From: Nocardia tengchongensis
GTDB lineage: Bacteria > Actinomycetota > Actinomycetes > Mycobacteriales > Mycobacteriaceae
DNA length: 64,000 nt
Assembly: GCF_018362975.1 (NCBI RefSeq)
Contig: NZ_CP074371.1
Span: 1,798,001-1,862,000 of the forward strand
Direction of reading: 5' to 3'
The notes under the pieces were generated by a model, which saw nothing but the letters and a program-made list of their open reading frames with translations, did no database searches and was not told the origin of the DNA. Shown here piece after piece: positions 17,229 to 29,642 of this stretch; positions within the stretch are counted from its first letter, which is position 1, and every line of letters begins with the position of its first letter. The translations under genes and the position numbers were made by a program.

Positions 17229-18185
17229 TCAATCCGGCAGGGACCGGAGAATTCCGCGTCCGTACCGCTGGAACTGCGCGTCGTCGACCATGCCGAGCGA
17301 ATGCCGCTCGACCAGCAATTCCCACTCCGAGTACAGCTTCGCCACACCCGGATCCGCGGGCCCGGCCGCACCGTCGGCGACCTCCCGCTGAATGGCGAAA
17401 TTCAACGCACCGCAGACCCGATCGGTGTCGGCGCGATCCGTGCCGACGAAATACCAGACCAGATTTCCGTCACTGACCTCGAACCCGTATTCGCCGGGCG
17501 CGAAATCCGTCGCTTCGTCGTCGTCGGTGTCGCGCGCCCACAGCAGGGTGGCGATCGGCAACTCGTGGGCGAAACGCTTGCCCGAGCCGAGCGCCACGAA
17601 GATCAGCCGCGTGGTGGTGACCGCGAGCAGACCGGTGGCCTTGGGCGCGGGCGGGAGTGCGGTGACCAGGGCCGTCTCCAGCACGTACTCGTCCGGGGTG
17701 ACGAAGCGCTGCAGCGCGGCCACCGCGGGCTTGGCGTCCCGCTTGGGGGCCATGCGCCGCACCGCGCGGTCCACGTCGGCGCGGGCCGGGCCGCCGCGAC
17801 CCCAGGAGGGCGCGGGCGCGGTCAGATCGGGGGCGGCCACGTCCAGTCGCTGAGTGGCCAGGATCTGATTGTTGATCCGCTCGACGATGACGGTGGCGGC
17901 GGGCACATCGTGTTCGGCGATGAGCACCGGCAGCGGGGTCCGGTCGGCGGGCACCCCGGTCAGGACCGGGGTGGGATAACGCAGATAGATCTCGATGACG
18001 ACGGCGTCATCGGCGCGCCGGTTCAAGCGCACCTTGAGAAGGTCGCTCACCGGCACGTCGAGCACGCGCTCGCCGTCGGTTCCAGGTCGCAGCACCGTCA
18101 ATCGCCCGTTGCCATGACGCACAATCGCCGTGGGTGTCCGTAGCTCGACTATGTCCATACCCCCTGCGCTCTGTTGTGTCGCCAC
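17229..18185 (-). CDS. Conserved hypothetical protein with PH-like middle domain
   Basis: A 318-residue cytoplasmic protein I do not recognise by name. Residues 150-270 (QRFVTPDEYVLETALVTAL, GLLAVTTTRLIFVALG, then YGFEVSDGNLVWYFV) look like a bacterial PH-like (YokE/bPH) domain. The C-terminal 40 residues (LYSEWELLVERHSLGMVDD and then QFQRYGRGIL) resemble a short SHOCT-like helix. GTG 18185 is used; ATG 18158 (MDIVELR) is the alternative, but its GGGGG tract is too close for good initiation. It lies upstream of and divergent from ftsH. Confidence 0.68.
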   Translation of the reverse strand: MATQQSAGGMDIVELRTPTAIVRHGNGRLTVLRPGTDGERVLDVPVSDLLKVRLNRRADDAVVIEIYLRYPTPVLTGVPADRTPLPVLIAEHDVPAATVIVERINNQILATQRLDVAAPDLTAPAPSWGRGGPARADVDRAVRRMAPKRDAKPAVAALQRFVTPDEYVLETALVTALPPAPKATGLLAVTTTRLIFVALGSGKRFAHELPIATLLWARDTDDDEATDFAPGEYGFEVSDGNLVWYFVGTDRADTDRVCGALNFAIQREVADGAAGPADPGVAKLYSEWELLVERHSLGMVDDAQFQRYGRGILRSLPD

Positions 18186-18461
18186 TCACGATGTAACGAC
18201 CATGCCATGATTGTGACCACGAGGTCCGACACCAGGGGGTGATCGACCCGACGTGTTGCCGCAAGTGGTCGGGGAACCACCCGCGTTCTCCAGCCGTTTA
18301 CTTCTTGAACTGCACTAGCTGCCGAACTGCGCGATGTAACGACTAGACCGTACGCGGTACCGTGGCATGTCCGCATCCGTTCGCCGGAACGGGCGTGCCT
18401 CGAAGCATCGCAGGCAACCGGATACACCCCCCGGAAAGGACTGGCCTCCGGCCGACGCTCT

Positions 18462-20822
<2,361 letters not shown>

Positions 20823-20860
20823 CCGGGGTCCCGATATTCTCTATGGGTTCGCGGCCCGGC

Positions 20861-20911
20861 TCGGGCGAGTTCGGACGTGGGGTGCACATCCCGCGACCGC
20901 GCTCGCCCGAG
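20861..20911 (+). other. Inverted repeat in the ftsH-folE spacer
   Basis: CTCGGGCGAG (20861-20870) and CTCGCCCGAG (20902-20911) are perfect complements separated by 31 bases. It could be a weak terminator after ftsH or a leader structure before folE. No further support. Confidence 0.35.
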
Positions 20912-20961
20912 TGGCACGGCGACCGCGTCCAAGCCGCGTCTGCATGTGCGGCAAGTCAACA

Positions 20962-20969
20962 CAGGAGGT
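20962..20969 (+). promoter_or_regulatory. Strong ribosome binding site deciding the TTG start of folE
   Basis: AGGAGGTG sits five bases before TTG 20975. It is the only well-placed start signal in the reading frame and fixes the folE start despite the rare codon. Confidence 0.8.
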
Positions 20970-20974
20970 GTCGA

Positions 20975-21598
20975 TTGTCGGCCACCAACAATCGTGTCGT
21001 GTCCGGCCCGATCGCACTCGGCACCGGTCGGCCGTTCGATCAGGATCGCGCCGAGGCAGCTGTCCGTGATCTGCTGATCGCGGTCGGCGAGGACCCGGAT
21101 CGTCCCGGGCTCGCCGATACCCCGGCCCGGGTGGCGCGGGCCTATCGCGAGATGTTCGCCGGGTTGTTCACCGACCCGTCCGACGTGCTCAACACCACCT
21201 TCGAAGAAGGCCATCAGGAACTGGTGCTGGTGCGCGACATTCCGATGTACTCGACCTGTGAACACCACCTGGTGGCGTTCCACGGCGTCGCGCACGTCGG
21301 CTACATTCCCGGCCCGCACGGCCGGGTGACCGGACTGTCCAAACTGGCCCGCCTGGTCGACCTCTACGCCAAGCGCCCGCAGGTGCAGGAGCGGCTCACC
21401 TCCCAGATCGCCGACGCGGTGATGGAGAAGCTGGATCCGCGCGGCGCCATCGTGGTGATCGAGGCCGAGCACCTGTGCATGGCGATGCGCGGCATCCGCA
21501 AGCCGGGCGCCTCCACCACCACCTCGGCGGTGCGCGGCATGCTGCAGAGCAATGCCTCCTCGCGCGCCGAGGCCCTGGACCTCATCCTCCGAAAGTGA
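20975..21598 (+). CDS. folE: GTP cyclohydrolase I (type IA)
   Basis: FolE converts GTP to dihydroneopterin triphosphate, the first folate step. The zinc ligands are visible in [14 protein letters not shown] and [10 protein letters not shown], and [20 protein letters not shown] is the family core. With TTG 20975 and its near-perfect Shine-Dalgarno the protein has 207 residues, close to the mycobacterial enzyme (about 200). Any start further upstream would lie in the ftsH spacer. The stop overlaps the folP GTG (GTGA). Confidence 0.95.
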   Translation: MSATNNRVVSGPIALGTGRPFDQDRAEAAVRDLLIAVGEDPDRPGLADTPARVARAYREMFAGLFTDPSDVLNTTFEEGHQELVLVRDIPMYSTCEHHLVAFHGVAHVGYIPGPHGRVTGLSKLARLVDLYAKRPQVQERLTSQIADAVMEKLDPRGAIVVIEAEHLCMAMRGIRKPGASTTTSAVRGMLQSNASSRAEALDLILRK

Positions 21599-22535
21599 GT
21601 GCGCCGACCATGACCGAGAGCGGTACGCGGGGGGTCAACCTGGTTGTTCCTCGTGCGGGCCGCTCCTGTGTGGTGATGGGCGTCGTGAACGTCACCGCCG
21701 ACTCCTTCTCCGATGGCGGTCGCTATCTGGATCCGGGGCTGGCGGTGGCGCACGGGCTCGAGTTGTACGAGCTGGGTGCCGACATCGTCGACGTCGGCGG
21801 GGAGTCCACCCGGCCGGGCGCGATCCGGATCGATCCGGAAACCGAAGCGGCGCGGGTGGTTCCGGTGATCCGGCAGCTGGCCGCGGCCGGGGTGCCGACC
21901 AGCGTGGACACCATGCGGGCCGATGTGGCCGAGGCGGCCATCGCGGCGGGCGTGTCCATGGTCAACGACGTGTCGGGCGGGCGTGCCGACCCGAACATGG
22001 TGAAAGTGGTCGCGGAGTCCGGGATTCCGTGGATCCTCATGCACTGGCGGGCCGAGGCCGACTACCGGCACGCCGGGCCCGCCGAGCAGTACGACGACGT
22101 GGTGTCGAAGGTGTGGGAGGAGCTGAACGCGCAGGTCGAGTTCGCGCTCGCCGCCGGTGTCGGCTTCGACCAGCTGGTGCTGGATCCGGGCCTGGGCTTC
22201 GCCAAGAACGCCGACCACAACTGGGAGTTGCTGGGCGGCTTGTTCTATCGCATGACCGAGATGATGGACGCCGGGATCCCGATCCTGATCGGGGCCTCCC
22301 GCAAGCGTTTCCTCGGCGCGCTGCTCGCCGACGGCGAGACTCCGCGCCCGCCCGACGGCCGCGAGGCCGCCACGGCAACGATTTCCGCGCTGGCCGCCGA
22401 GCACGGCGCGTGGGGCGTGCGGGTGCACGATGTCCGGTCGTCGCTGGACGCCATCTCGGTGGTGGACGCCACCACCCGGGCCGCGCGCGGCGACTGCGGG
22501 AACGGTATCGGCGGGAAGCGGGGCAGCGGTCGTGA
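21595..22535 (+). CDS. folP: Dihydropteroate synthase, frame disturbed at the 3' end
   Basis: FolP condenses dihydropterin pyrophosphate with p-aminobenzoate and is the sulfonamide target. Signatures are [39 protein letters not shown] and [12 protein letters not shown] 21595 overlaps the folE stop; ATG 21610 is an alternative. In the sequence as given the frame has no stop and runs on to the folK stop at 23487. One added base in the G runs around 22498-22515 would bring in the TGA at 22533-22535, which overlaps the folB GTG 22532 (GTGA). That fits the coupled layout, so I end the gene there (about 313 residues). A real folP-folK fusion is unlikely because folB lies in between. Confidence 0.85.
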
Positions 22536-22948
22536 ACGGTGCGGTGCGAGACGGCGGATTGCCCGGGGACCGTATCGAATTGCGCGGCCTGCGCGTGTTC
22601 GGTCACCACGGGGTCTTCGACTTCGAGAAGCGCGACGGCCAGGAGTTCGTCGTGGATCTCACGCTGTGGACCGATTTCTCGGCCGCCGCGAAATCCGACG
22701 ACATCGCCGACACCGTCCACTACGGCGAGCTCGCCGAGCAGGTGGTCGCGATCGTGGCGGGCGAGCCGAAGGACCTGATCGAGACGGTGGTCTCCAATAT
22801 CGCCGACGAGGTGATGGCCGACCTCCGCATCCAGGCGCTGGAAGTGGTGCTGCACAAGCCTTTCGCGCCGATTCCGCATACCTTCGAAGACGTCCGGGTG
22901 GTCACGTCCCGCCGGCGCGCAGCAGACCATCAGGGAGCGGAGGAGTAG
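22532..22948 (+). CDS. folB: Dihydroneopterin aldolase
   Basis: FolB cleaves dihydroneopterin to 6-hydroxymethyl-dihydropterin. Recognisable motifs are LRVFGHHGVFDFEKRDGQ near the start, then TVHYGELAEQVVAIV and the C-terminal VVLHKPFAPIPHTFEDVRV. GTG 22532 is preceded by GGGAAGCGGGG and overlaps the inferred folP stop. The protein has 138 residues; the first 10 ([10 protein letters not shown]) are an extra leader before DRIELRGLRV. It is followed two bases later by folK. Confidence 0.93.
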   Translation: MNGAVRDGGLPGDRIELRGLRVFGHHGVFDFEKRDGQEFVVDLTLWTDFSAAAKSDDIADTVHYGELAEQVVAIVAGEPKDLIETVVSNIADEVMADLRIQALEVVLHKPFAPIPHTFEDVRVVTSRRRAADHQGAEE

Positions 22949-22950
22949 CG

Positions 22951-23487
22951 GTGACCCGCGTAGTCCTGTCGATCGGATCCAATCTCGGCGACCGGCTGGC
23001 GCACCTGCGCAGCGTCGTGGAGGCGCTGGGCCCGCGCCTGGTCGCGGTGTCGTCGGTGTATTCGACGCCGCCCTGGGGCGGGGTGCCGCAGCAGGACTAT
23101 CTGAATGCCGTGCTGGTGGCCGACGATCCGGCGCTGGAGCCCTCGGACTGGTTGCGCCTGGGCCAGGAACTGGAGCAGGCGGCGGGCCGGATCCGGGAAG
23201 TCCGGTGGGGCGCGCGCACTCTCGACGTGGACGTGGTGTCGGCCGAGCAGCGCCGCCGCGAGGGGCCGACCGTGGTGCGCAGCCTGGACCCGGTGCTGAC
23301 GCTGCCGCATCCGCAGGCGCATCATCGGGCGTTCGTGCTGGTGCCGTGGCTGGAGGTGGAGCCGGACGCCCAGTTGGAGGCGGCCGGGGCGCTGCGCTCG
23401 CTGCGAGAGTGGCTGGCCGCGTTGGACGGCGCCGAGGTGCTGGGCGTGCGCCGCACCGAGCTGACGCTGGGCTGGACACCGCGATGA
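22951..23487 (+). CDS. folK: 2-amino-4-hydroxy-6-hydroxymethyldihydropteridine pyrophosphokinase
   Basis: FolK pyrophosphorylates hydroxymethyl-dihydropterin, supplying FolP. It opens with RVVLSIGSNLGDRLAHL and carries VYSTPPWGGVPQQDYLNAV and the metal-binding TLDVDVV. Length is 178 residues from GTG 22951, which has GGAGCGGAGGAG upstream. The stop overlaps the ATG of the DUF3180 gene (ATGA). The reading frame is the same as folP, and no stop separates them in the sequence as given (see folP). Confidence 0.94.
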   Translation: MTRVVLSIGSNLGDRLAHLRSVVEALGPRLVAVSSVYSTPPWGGVPQQDYLNAVLVADDPALEPSDWLRLGQELEQAAGRIREVRWGARTLDVDVVSAEQRRREGPTVVRSLDPVLTLPHPQAHHRAFVLVPWLEVEPDAQLEAAGALRSLREWLAALDGAEVLGVRRTELTLGWTPR

Positions 23488-23951
23488 AGCCGACCCGCGT
23501 TCTGGACCTGTGCGCGAATGTCCTGCTGGCGGCGGTGGTGGCCTGGGTGGCCACCAATCTCGCGTATTCGAGCTTCCCGCCGATCTCGGTGTTCTCGGGC
23601 GCCTCGCTGCTGCCGGTGGCGCTGCTGGAGGTGGTGCTGGCCTTCGTGATTCGGCAGCGCAAGGACAATCACGGGATCGGTCCCGGGTCCGGGCAGCTGC
23701 ATCCGATCACGGCGGCCCGCGCGGTGGCGCTGGCCAAGGCCTCGGCCCAGGTGGGTTCGCTGGTGGGCGGCATCTGGCTGGGGTTCCTGGTGTGGCTGGC
23801 CATGCATTCGGATCTGCGTGCGGCGTCGGCGGATACGCCGGGGGCGATCGTGGGTCTGGTCAGTGGTGCGGCGCTGGTGGCGGCGGCATTGTGGCTGGAG
23901 TATTGCTGTCGCGCGCCCATCGAGCCGCCCGATGAGGCTGCTACTTCATAG
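23484..23951 (+). CDS. DUF3180 membrane protein
   Basis: A 155-residue protein with four predicted membrane segments (about residues 9-27, 34-53, 87-107 and 121-140). It begins MKPTRVLDLCANVLLAAVV and ends in a short hydrophilic tail. DUF3180 proteins regularly follow folK in actinobacteria, and the ATG overlaps the folK stop. Function unknown; a role linked to the folate operon is suggested only by position. Confidence 0.88.
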   Translation: MKPTRVLDLCANVLLAAVVAWVATNLAYSSFPPISVFSGASLLPVALLEVVLAFVIRQRKDNHGIGPGSGQLHPITAARAVALAKASAQVGSLVGGIWLGFLVWLAMHSDLRAASADTPGAIVGLVSGAALVAAALWLEYCCRAPIEPPDEAATS

Positions 23952-24007
23952 CTAACGGATTGTGGCTGATCATCGCCAAGGTCGAGGACGTGCCCGGAAG
24001 ATCACGC

Positions 24008-24013
24008 TACGCT
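24008..24013 (+). promoter_or_regulatory. -10 box of a leaderless promoter
   Basis: TACGCT stands seven bases before ATG 24021, the usual leaderless spacing. Confidence 0.45.
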
Positions 24014-24020
24014 GGCGGAC

Positions 24021-25043
24021 ATGGTTTCACCCTCCCGTAGCAGTGCTTCCCGTCGCCGCCGGGAGGATGCGGGAAAGTTCTTCACCGGCTTTCTGCTTCT
24101 CCTCGGACTGGTTGCCAGCGTTTTCCTGGTCTTCAGTGACAACCTCCACCTGATCCGGGTGGGCCTGGTCGCGGCGCTGTGGGCGGCCGCCATCGGCGCC
24201 CTCGCCGCCACCCGTTATCGCAGGGAGGCGGCCGTCGACAAGGCGAAAGTGGGTGACCTTCAGAAGGTCTACCAACTCCAGCTGGAACGCGAGGTTGCTG
24301 CCCGCCGCGAATACGAGCTGGGCGTGGAGACCCGGGTCCGCCACGAGGTCGGCGCGGACGCCGCGGAGATGGCCGCGCTGCGCGCCGAACTGACGGTCCT
24401 GCGCGAGAGTCTGCAGCGCCTCTTCGACGGTGACCTGCCCTCCGAACGCCCCGCCCTGCGTGCGGATGCCGTTCGGGTCCAAGAACTTCCGGTCGGCGAT
24501 GCCACTCCGGCTCCGGAGACGGCGAACGATAACTGGCCGAACGCGGATCCATGGGACGCGTGGTCGTCCCCCGACCAGGCCGAAGACGAGGACGACCCGC
24601 GCGCCCGCATCGCCCCCAAATTCGACCCCTCGCACCCCGAGCCGCCGGCCTTCGCCACCCCCTTCGACGACCCGGTCACCGCGGAAACCTCGATCATCAC
24701 CGACGCCATGCGCCAGGACTACGAGGCCGAGCGCGCCGCCGCCGAACCGGCCTCCGACACCCCGGACCCGAAGCCGGAAACCCCGGCCGACCCCACCCCC
24801 GAAGCCACCCCGGCCGCCAACGGCAATGGCACCGAGACAGGCAACGCAACCGGCAACGGCAACGGAACTACCCCCGCCCCCGCCGCCCCGCGCCTGACCC
24901 CCGAGCCCGCCGCCGCGGTCACGGTCGGCCGCGCCGCGTCCCGCCGTCGCCGCCGCAACGACGGCAACGCCGACGACGAAGGCACCCAGCGCCTCTCGGT
25001 CGCCGAAATCATGGCCAACCTCAAGTCGGAGAGCAGCAACTAG
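24021..25043 (+). CDS. DUF6779-type membrane protein with low-complexity tail
   Basis: A 340-residue protein with two adjacent membrane segments (about residues 20-37 and 44-62), a coiled-coil-like helix (residues 75-130, VYQLQLEREVAARREYELG), then about 200 residues rich in Pro, Ala, Thr and Asp with an NGNGTETGN patch. It ends RRNDGNADDEGTQRLSVAE plus a short tail. This resembles the actinobacterial DUF6779 proteins found between folK and panC. Function unknown; the layout suggests a membrane-anchored scaffold, which is inference. Confidence 0.72.
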   Translation: MVSPSRSSASRRRREDAGKFFTGFLLLLGLVASVFLVFSDNLHLIRVGLVAALWAAAIGALAATRYRREAAVDKAKVGDLQKVYQLQLEREVAARREYELGVETRVRHEVGADAAEMAALRAELTVLRESLQRLFDGDLPSERPALRADAVRVQELPVGDATPAPETANDNWPNADPWDAWSSPDQAEDEDDPRARIAPKFDPSHPEPPAFATPFDDPVTAETSIITDAMRQDYEAERAAAEPASDTPDPKPETPADPTPEATPAANGNGTETGNATGNGNGTTPAPAAPRLTPEPAAAVTVGRAASRRRRRNDGNADDEGTQRLSVAEIMANLKSESSN

Positions 25044-25166
25044 CGTCCATCCGTCAGAGTTGCCTATCCCACATGTGGTAGCTCTGGCGAATCGGCGGCG
25101 ATATCCTCGCTCTCGTAACGTCCGGTACCCGCATGGCGGGACTGGAACGACTTTCGAGAGGACGAA

Positions 25167-27097
<1,931 letters not shown>

Positions 27098-27110
27098 GAA
27101 GGCGACGACG

Positions 27111-27530
27111 ATGTTGCGCACCATGATGACGTCGAAGATCCACCGTGCCACGGTGACTCACGCCGATCTGCATTATGTGGGTTCGGTGACGGTGGACCAG
27201 GACCTGCTCGATGCCGCCGACCTGCTCGAGGGCGAGAAGGTCAGCATTGTCGACATCACCAACGGGGCCCGCCTCGAGACCTATGTGATCGCCGGTGAGC
27301 GCGGTTCCGGTGTGATCGGAATCAACGGCGCCGCAGCGCATCTCGTGCACCCGGGCGATCTGGTGATTCTGATCGCCTACGGCATGATGGACGCGAAGGA
27401 GCTCGAAAACTACGCTCCGCATGTGGTTTTCGTCGACGAGCGCAATCGCCCCATCGAGTTGGGCACCGATCCGGCGCATGCGCCCGAGGGCTCGGATCTG
27501 ATCTCCCCGCGCTCGTTGTCGCTGGCCTGA
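27111..27530 (+). CDS. panD: Aspartate 1-decarboxylase
   Basis: PanD makes beta-alanine from aspartate. It is a pyruvoyl enzyme formed by self-cleavage between Gly24 and Ser25, visible in [10 protein letters not shown]. Other marks are [13 protein letters not shown] at the start and [19 protein letters not shown]. Length 139 residues, typical. It lies between panC and coaX, completing the route from aspartate and pantoate towards CoA. An AGGAAGGCGACGACG stretch before the ATG serves as ribosome binding site. Confidence 0.96.
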   Translation: MLRTMMTSKIHRATVTHADLHYVGSVTVDQDLLDAADLLEGEKVSIVDITNGARLETYVIAGERGSGVIGINGAAAHLVHPGDLVILIAYGMMDAKELENYAPHVVFVDERNRPIELGTDPAHAPEGSDLISPRSLSLA

Positions 27531-27540
27531 GCGGCCGGCC

Positions 27541-28353
27541 ATGCTGCTGACCATCGACGTCCGCAACACCAGTATCGAGCTGGGCCTGTTCTCCGGCAGC
27601 GGGGAGCACGCGAAGCTGGCGCGGCACTGGCGGATGCACACCAACCCGCTGCTGACGGCCGACGAGTTCGCGTTGCAGGTGCGCGGTCTGATCGGCGCGG
27701 ACGCCGATCAGGTGGTGGGCGTCTCGGCGCTGTCCACGGTGCCGCCGGTGTTGCGTGAACTGCGCGAGATGCTGTCCCGTTATTGGGGGCATGTGCCGCA
27801 CGTGCTCGTGGAACCCGGTGTGCGCACCGGTATTCCGTTGTTGGTCGACAATCCGAAAGAGGTCGGCGCGGACCGGATCGTGAATTGTCTTGCGGCATAT
27901 CACCGTTTCCAATCCCCGGCCATCGTGGTGGATTTCGGGACGGCCATCTGTGTGGATCTGGTCTCGGGTAAGGGTGAATTCCTGGGCGGCAGTATCGCGC
28001 CCGGTGTGGAGATTTCCACCGAGGCGCTGATCTCCCGGAGCGCGCTGCGTCGCGCCGAGTTGACCCGGCCGCGGTCGGTGGTGGGCAAGAACAGCATGGA
28101 GTGCCTGCAGTCGGGGGCGATCTTCGGTTTCGCGGGCCTGGTGGACGGCCTGATCGACCGGATTCGCGATATCGACGCGTTCTCCGGGGACGATGTGGCC
28201 GTGGTGGCGACGGGCGCGACCGCGCCGTTGATCGTGCCGGAGTCGGAGACCATCGAGCATCACGAGCCGAATCTGACGCTGGACGGGTTGCGGCTGGTGT
28301 ACGAGCGCAATCAGCAGCGTCGCGCCCGCACCGGTACAGACCGGCCGGAATAA
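27541..28353 (+). CDS. coaX: Type III pantothenate kinase
   Basis: CoaX phosphorylates pantothenate, the first committed step of CoA synthesis. The ASKHA phosphate motif [11 protein letters not shown] is at residues 5-15, and the second motif [14 protein letters not shown] (about residue 129) and [11 protein letters not shown] (about 149) are intact. Length 270 residues. It is 10 bases after panD and closes the pan operon; a terminator hairpin follows the stop within 15 bases. Confidence 0.95.
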   Translation: MLLTIDVRNTSIELGLFSGSGEHAKLARHWRMHTNPLLTADEFALQVRGLIGADADQVVGVSALSTVPPVLRELREMLSRYWGHVPHVLVEPGVRTGIPLLVDNPKEVGADRIVNCLAAYHRFQSPAIVVDFGTAICVDLVSGKGEFLGGSIAPGVEISTEALISRSALRRAELTRPRSVVGKNSMECLQSGAIFGFAGLVDGLIDRIRDIDAFSGDDVAVVATGATAPLIVPESETIEHHEPNLTLDGLRLVYERNQQRRARTGTDRPE

Positions 28354-28365
28354 AAGTGACGTAGT

Positions 28366-28399
28366 CGTCGCCGGGAGGCGCTGGTGATTCCCGGCGACG
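28366..28399 (+). terminator. Terminator hairpin after coaX
   Basis: CGTCGCCGGGA (28366-28376) and TCCCGGCGACG (28389-28399) form a perfect 11-bp stem with a 12-base loop. It separates the pan operon from the cysteine leader promoter that starts seven bases later. Confidence 0.75.
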
Positions 28400-28405
28400 C
28401 GCTGT

Positions 28406-28411
28406 TAGACT
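28406..28411 (+). promoter_or_regulatory. -10 box for the cysteine-leader transcript
   Basis: TAGACT stands seven bases before the GTG of the leader peptide at 28419. The transcript is therefore expected to begin at the GTG (leaderless). Confidence 0.6.
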
Positions 28412-28418
28412 CGCCCTC

Positions 28419-28460
28419 GTGTCGTTCCGTGTGAGCATCCAGGAGTGTTGTCGAGGCTGA
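28419..28460 (+). CDS. Putative 13-residue leaderless Cys-Cys leader peptide
   Basis: GTG 28419 to TGA 28458 encodes MSFRVSIQECCRG. Two adjacent TGT cysteine codons (28446-28451) lie just before the stop, and the first half of a three-part hairpin set overlaps the end of the peptide. Cysteine-rich leaderless short ORFs acting as cysteine-responsive attenuators are established in mycobacteria. This one sits upstream of a cysteine dioxygenase, a cysteine-degrading gene, which is the context one would want for such a sensor. Translation is inferred from promoter spacing only. Confidence 0.6.
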   Translation: MSFRVSIQECCRG

Positions 28461-28483
28461 TTCGCCTCGACGGTCGTCGAGGC
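28450..28483 (+). promoter_or_regulatory. Mutually exclusive hairpins (putative cysteine attenuator)
   Basis: Arm A GTCGAGGC (28450-28457), arm B GCCTCGAC (28464-28471) and arm C GTCGAGGC (28476-28483) are perfect complements in both A:B (6-base loop) and B:C (4-base loop) combinations, so only one hairpin can form at a time. Arm A overlaps the second Cys codon, the last codons and the stop boundary of the leader peptide, so a ribosome waiting for Cys-tRNA would cover A and leave B:C free to form. No poly-T follows arm C. The switching logic is inference. Confidence 0.6.
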
Positions 28484-28528
28484 TTCGTATAGCCCCCGAC
28501 CACTTTCACATTCCTTGGAGACACGCTC

Positions 28529-29155
28529 ATGCGTTCCTCTGTTCTTTCCTTACCTGTCGATTCTCGTGCCGCCGCGTCGAGCCTCCTGCCGGAGGTCACC
28601 GAGCGCGCCACCGCCTCCGCTCTCCCGACCCGGCTGCGTCCGGCCGACCTGCTGCGCCTGACCGATGAGGGCGCCCAGGACGTGCTGGAGGGCCGCTACG
28701 ATCACCTGCTGCCCGACGACGGCCTGTGGCCCACCGAGAACCGCTGGGCCGCAAGGCTTGTCGCGGACGACGAGGTGGATGTCTGGCTGATCAGCTGGGT
28801 GGAGGGCAAGTACACCGAACTGCACGATCACGCCGGCTCGCTGGGCGCGCTGACCGTGCTGTCGGGCGCGCTCGCGGAATACCGCTGGAACGGCCGCGAC
28901 TTGCGCCGCCGCCTTCTCACCGCCGGTGATCAGGCGTCCTTCCCGCTCGGCTGGGTGCACGACGTGGTGCGGGCCCCCACTCAGTTCATTGACCGAGCCG
29001 AAGCGGGGATCACCGGCCCGCTGAATCCGACTCTGAGCGTGCACGCCTATTCCCCGCCGCTGACGGCCATGTCCTATTACGAGGTCACCGGCCACGGCAC
29101 CCTGCGGCGCACCCGTTCCGTCCTCACCGACCAGCCCGAAGGCGAACTCGAATGA
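28529..29155 (+). CDS. Cysteine dioxygenase family protein
   Basis: A 208-residue cupin of the type I cysteine dioxygenase family, which oxidises cysteine to cysteine sulfinate with iron and oxygen. The metal site is visible in KYTELHDHAGSLGALTVLSG (two His) and the distal His in FPLGWVHDVV. The conserved Tyr region appears in VHAYSPPLTAMSYYEV. ATG 28529 has TTGGAG eight bases upstream. It follows the Cys-Cys leader and overlaps the rhodanese gene (ATGA), so the two form a sulfur-amino-acid catabolic pair. Confidence 0.9.
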   Translation: MRSSVLSLPVDSRAAASSLLPEVTERATASALPTRLRPADLLRLTDEGAQDVLEGRYDHLLPDDGLWPTENRWAARLVADDEVDVWLISWVEGKYTELHDHAGSLGALTVLSGALAEYRWNGRDLRRRLLTAGDQASFPLGWVHDVVRAPTQFIDRAEAGITGPLNPTLSVHAYSPPLTAMSYYEVTGHGTLRRTRSVLTDQPEGELE

Positions 29156-29583
29156 CCAACTTGACGATCGACGGCATGCTCGCCCAGGCGCGCCAGCAGT
29201 TGCGTCGCCTGCTCCCGATCGAATTGCCGCAGGCCATCGCGCGCGGCGCGATTCTGGTGGATATTCGCCCCCAGGCGCAGCGCCTGCGCGAGGGCACGCT
29301 GCCGGGCGCGCTGGTCATCGAGCGCAATGTCCTGGAATGGCGTTTGGATCCGTCCAGTTCCGCGCGCTTGGCGATGGCCGAACACCACGACGTGGAATGG
29401 ATCGTCGTCTGCTCGGAGGGCTACACCTCGAGCCTGGCCGCGGCCTCGTTGCAGCAGCTGGGCCTGCGTCGCGCCACCGACCTCGAGGGCGGATATCAGG
29501 CCTTGAAAGCGGCCGGTCTGCTGACCGTCGCGTCCTCGGCGCCGCACTTCGAACGTGAGGTCGCCACCCTCGCCTGGCTGTAG
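29152..29583 (+). CDS. Rhodanese-like domain protein
   Basis: A single-domain rhodanese of 143 residues. The active-site loop is [17 protein letters not shown] with the catalytic Cys, preceded by [21 protein letters not shown]. It should transfer sulfane sulfur or act on reactive sulfur from cysteine breakdown. The ATG overlaps the cysteine dioxygenase stop, so the pair is co-translated and should share the leader control. The exact sulfur acceptor is unknown. Confidence 0.9.
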   Translation: MTNLTIDGMLAQARQQLRRLLPIELPQAIARGAILVDIRPQAQRLREGTLPGALVIERNVLEWRLDPSSSARLAMAEHHDVEWIVVCSEGYTSSLAAASLQQLGLRRATDLEGGYQALKAAGLLTVASSAPHFEREVATLAWL

Positions 29584-29628
29584 GCGAAGTTGCGGGAGGC
29601 GGCGGAAAAAAGGAATTCCGCCGCACGA

Positions 29629-29634
29629 TAGGCT
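29629..29634 (+). promoter_or_regulatory. -10 box of a leaderless lysS promoter
   Basis: TAGGCT lies eight bases before the GTG start of lysS at 29643. Confidence 0.45.
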
Positions 29635-29642
29635 TTGGTTCC

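Noticed and set aside
21595..23487. A genuine FolP-FolK fusion protein
   Set aside because: folB lies in between in another frame with its own strong start, and a single missing G explains the open frame.
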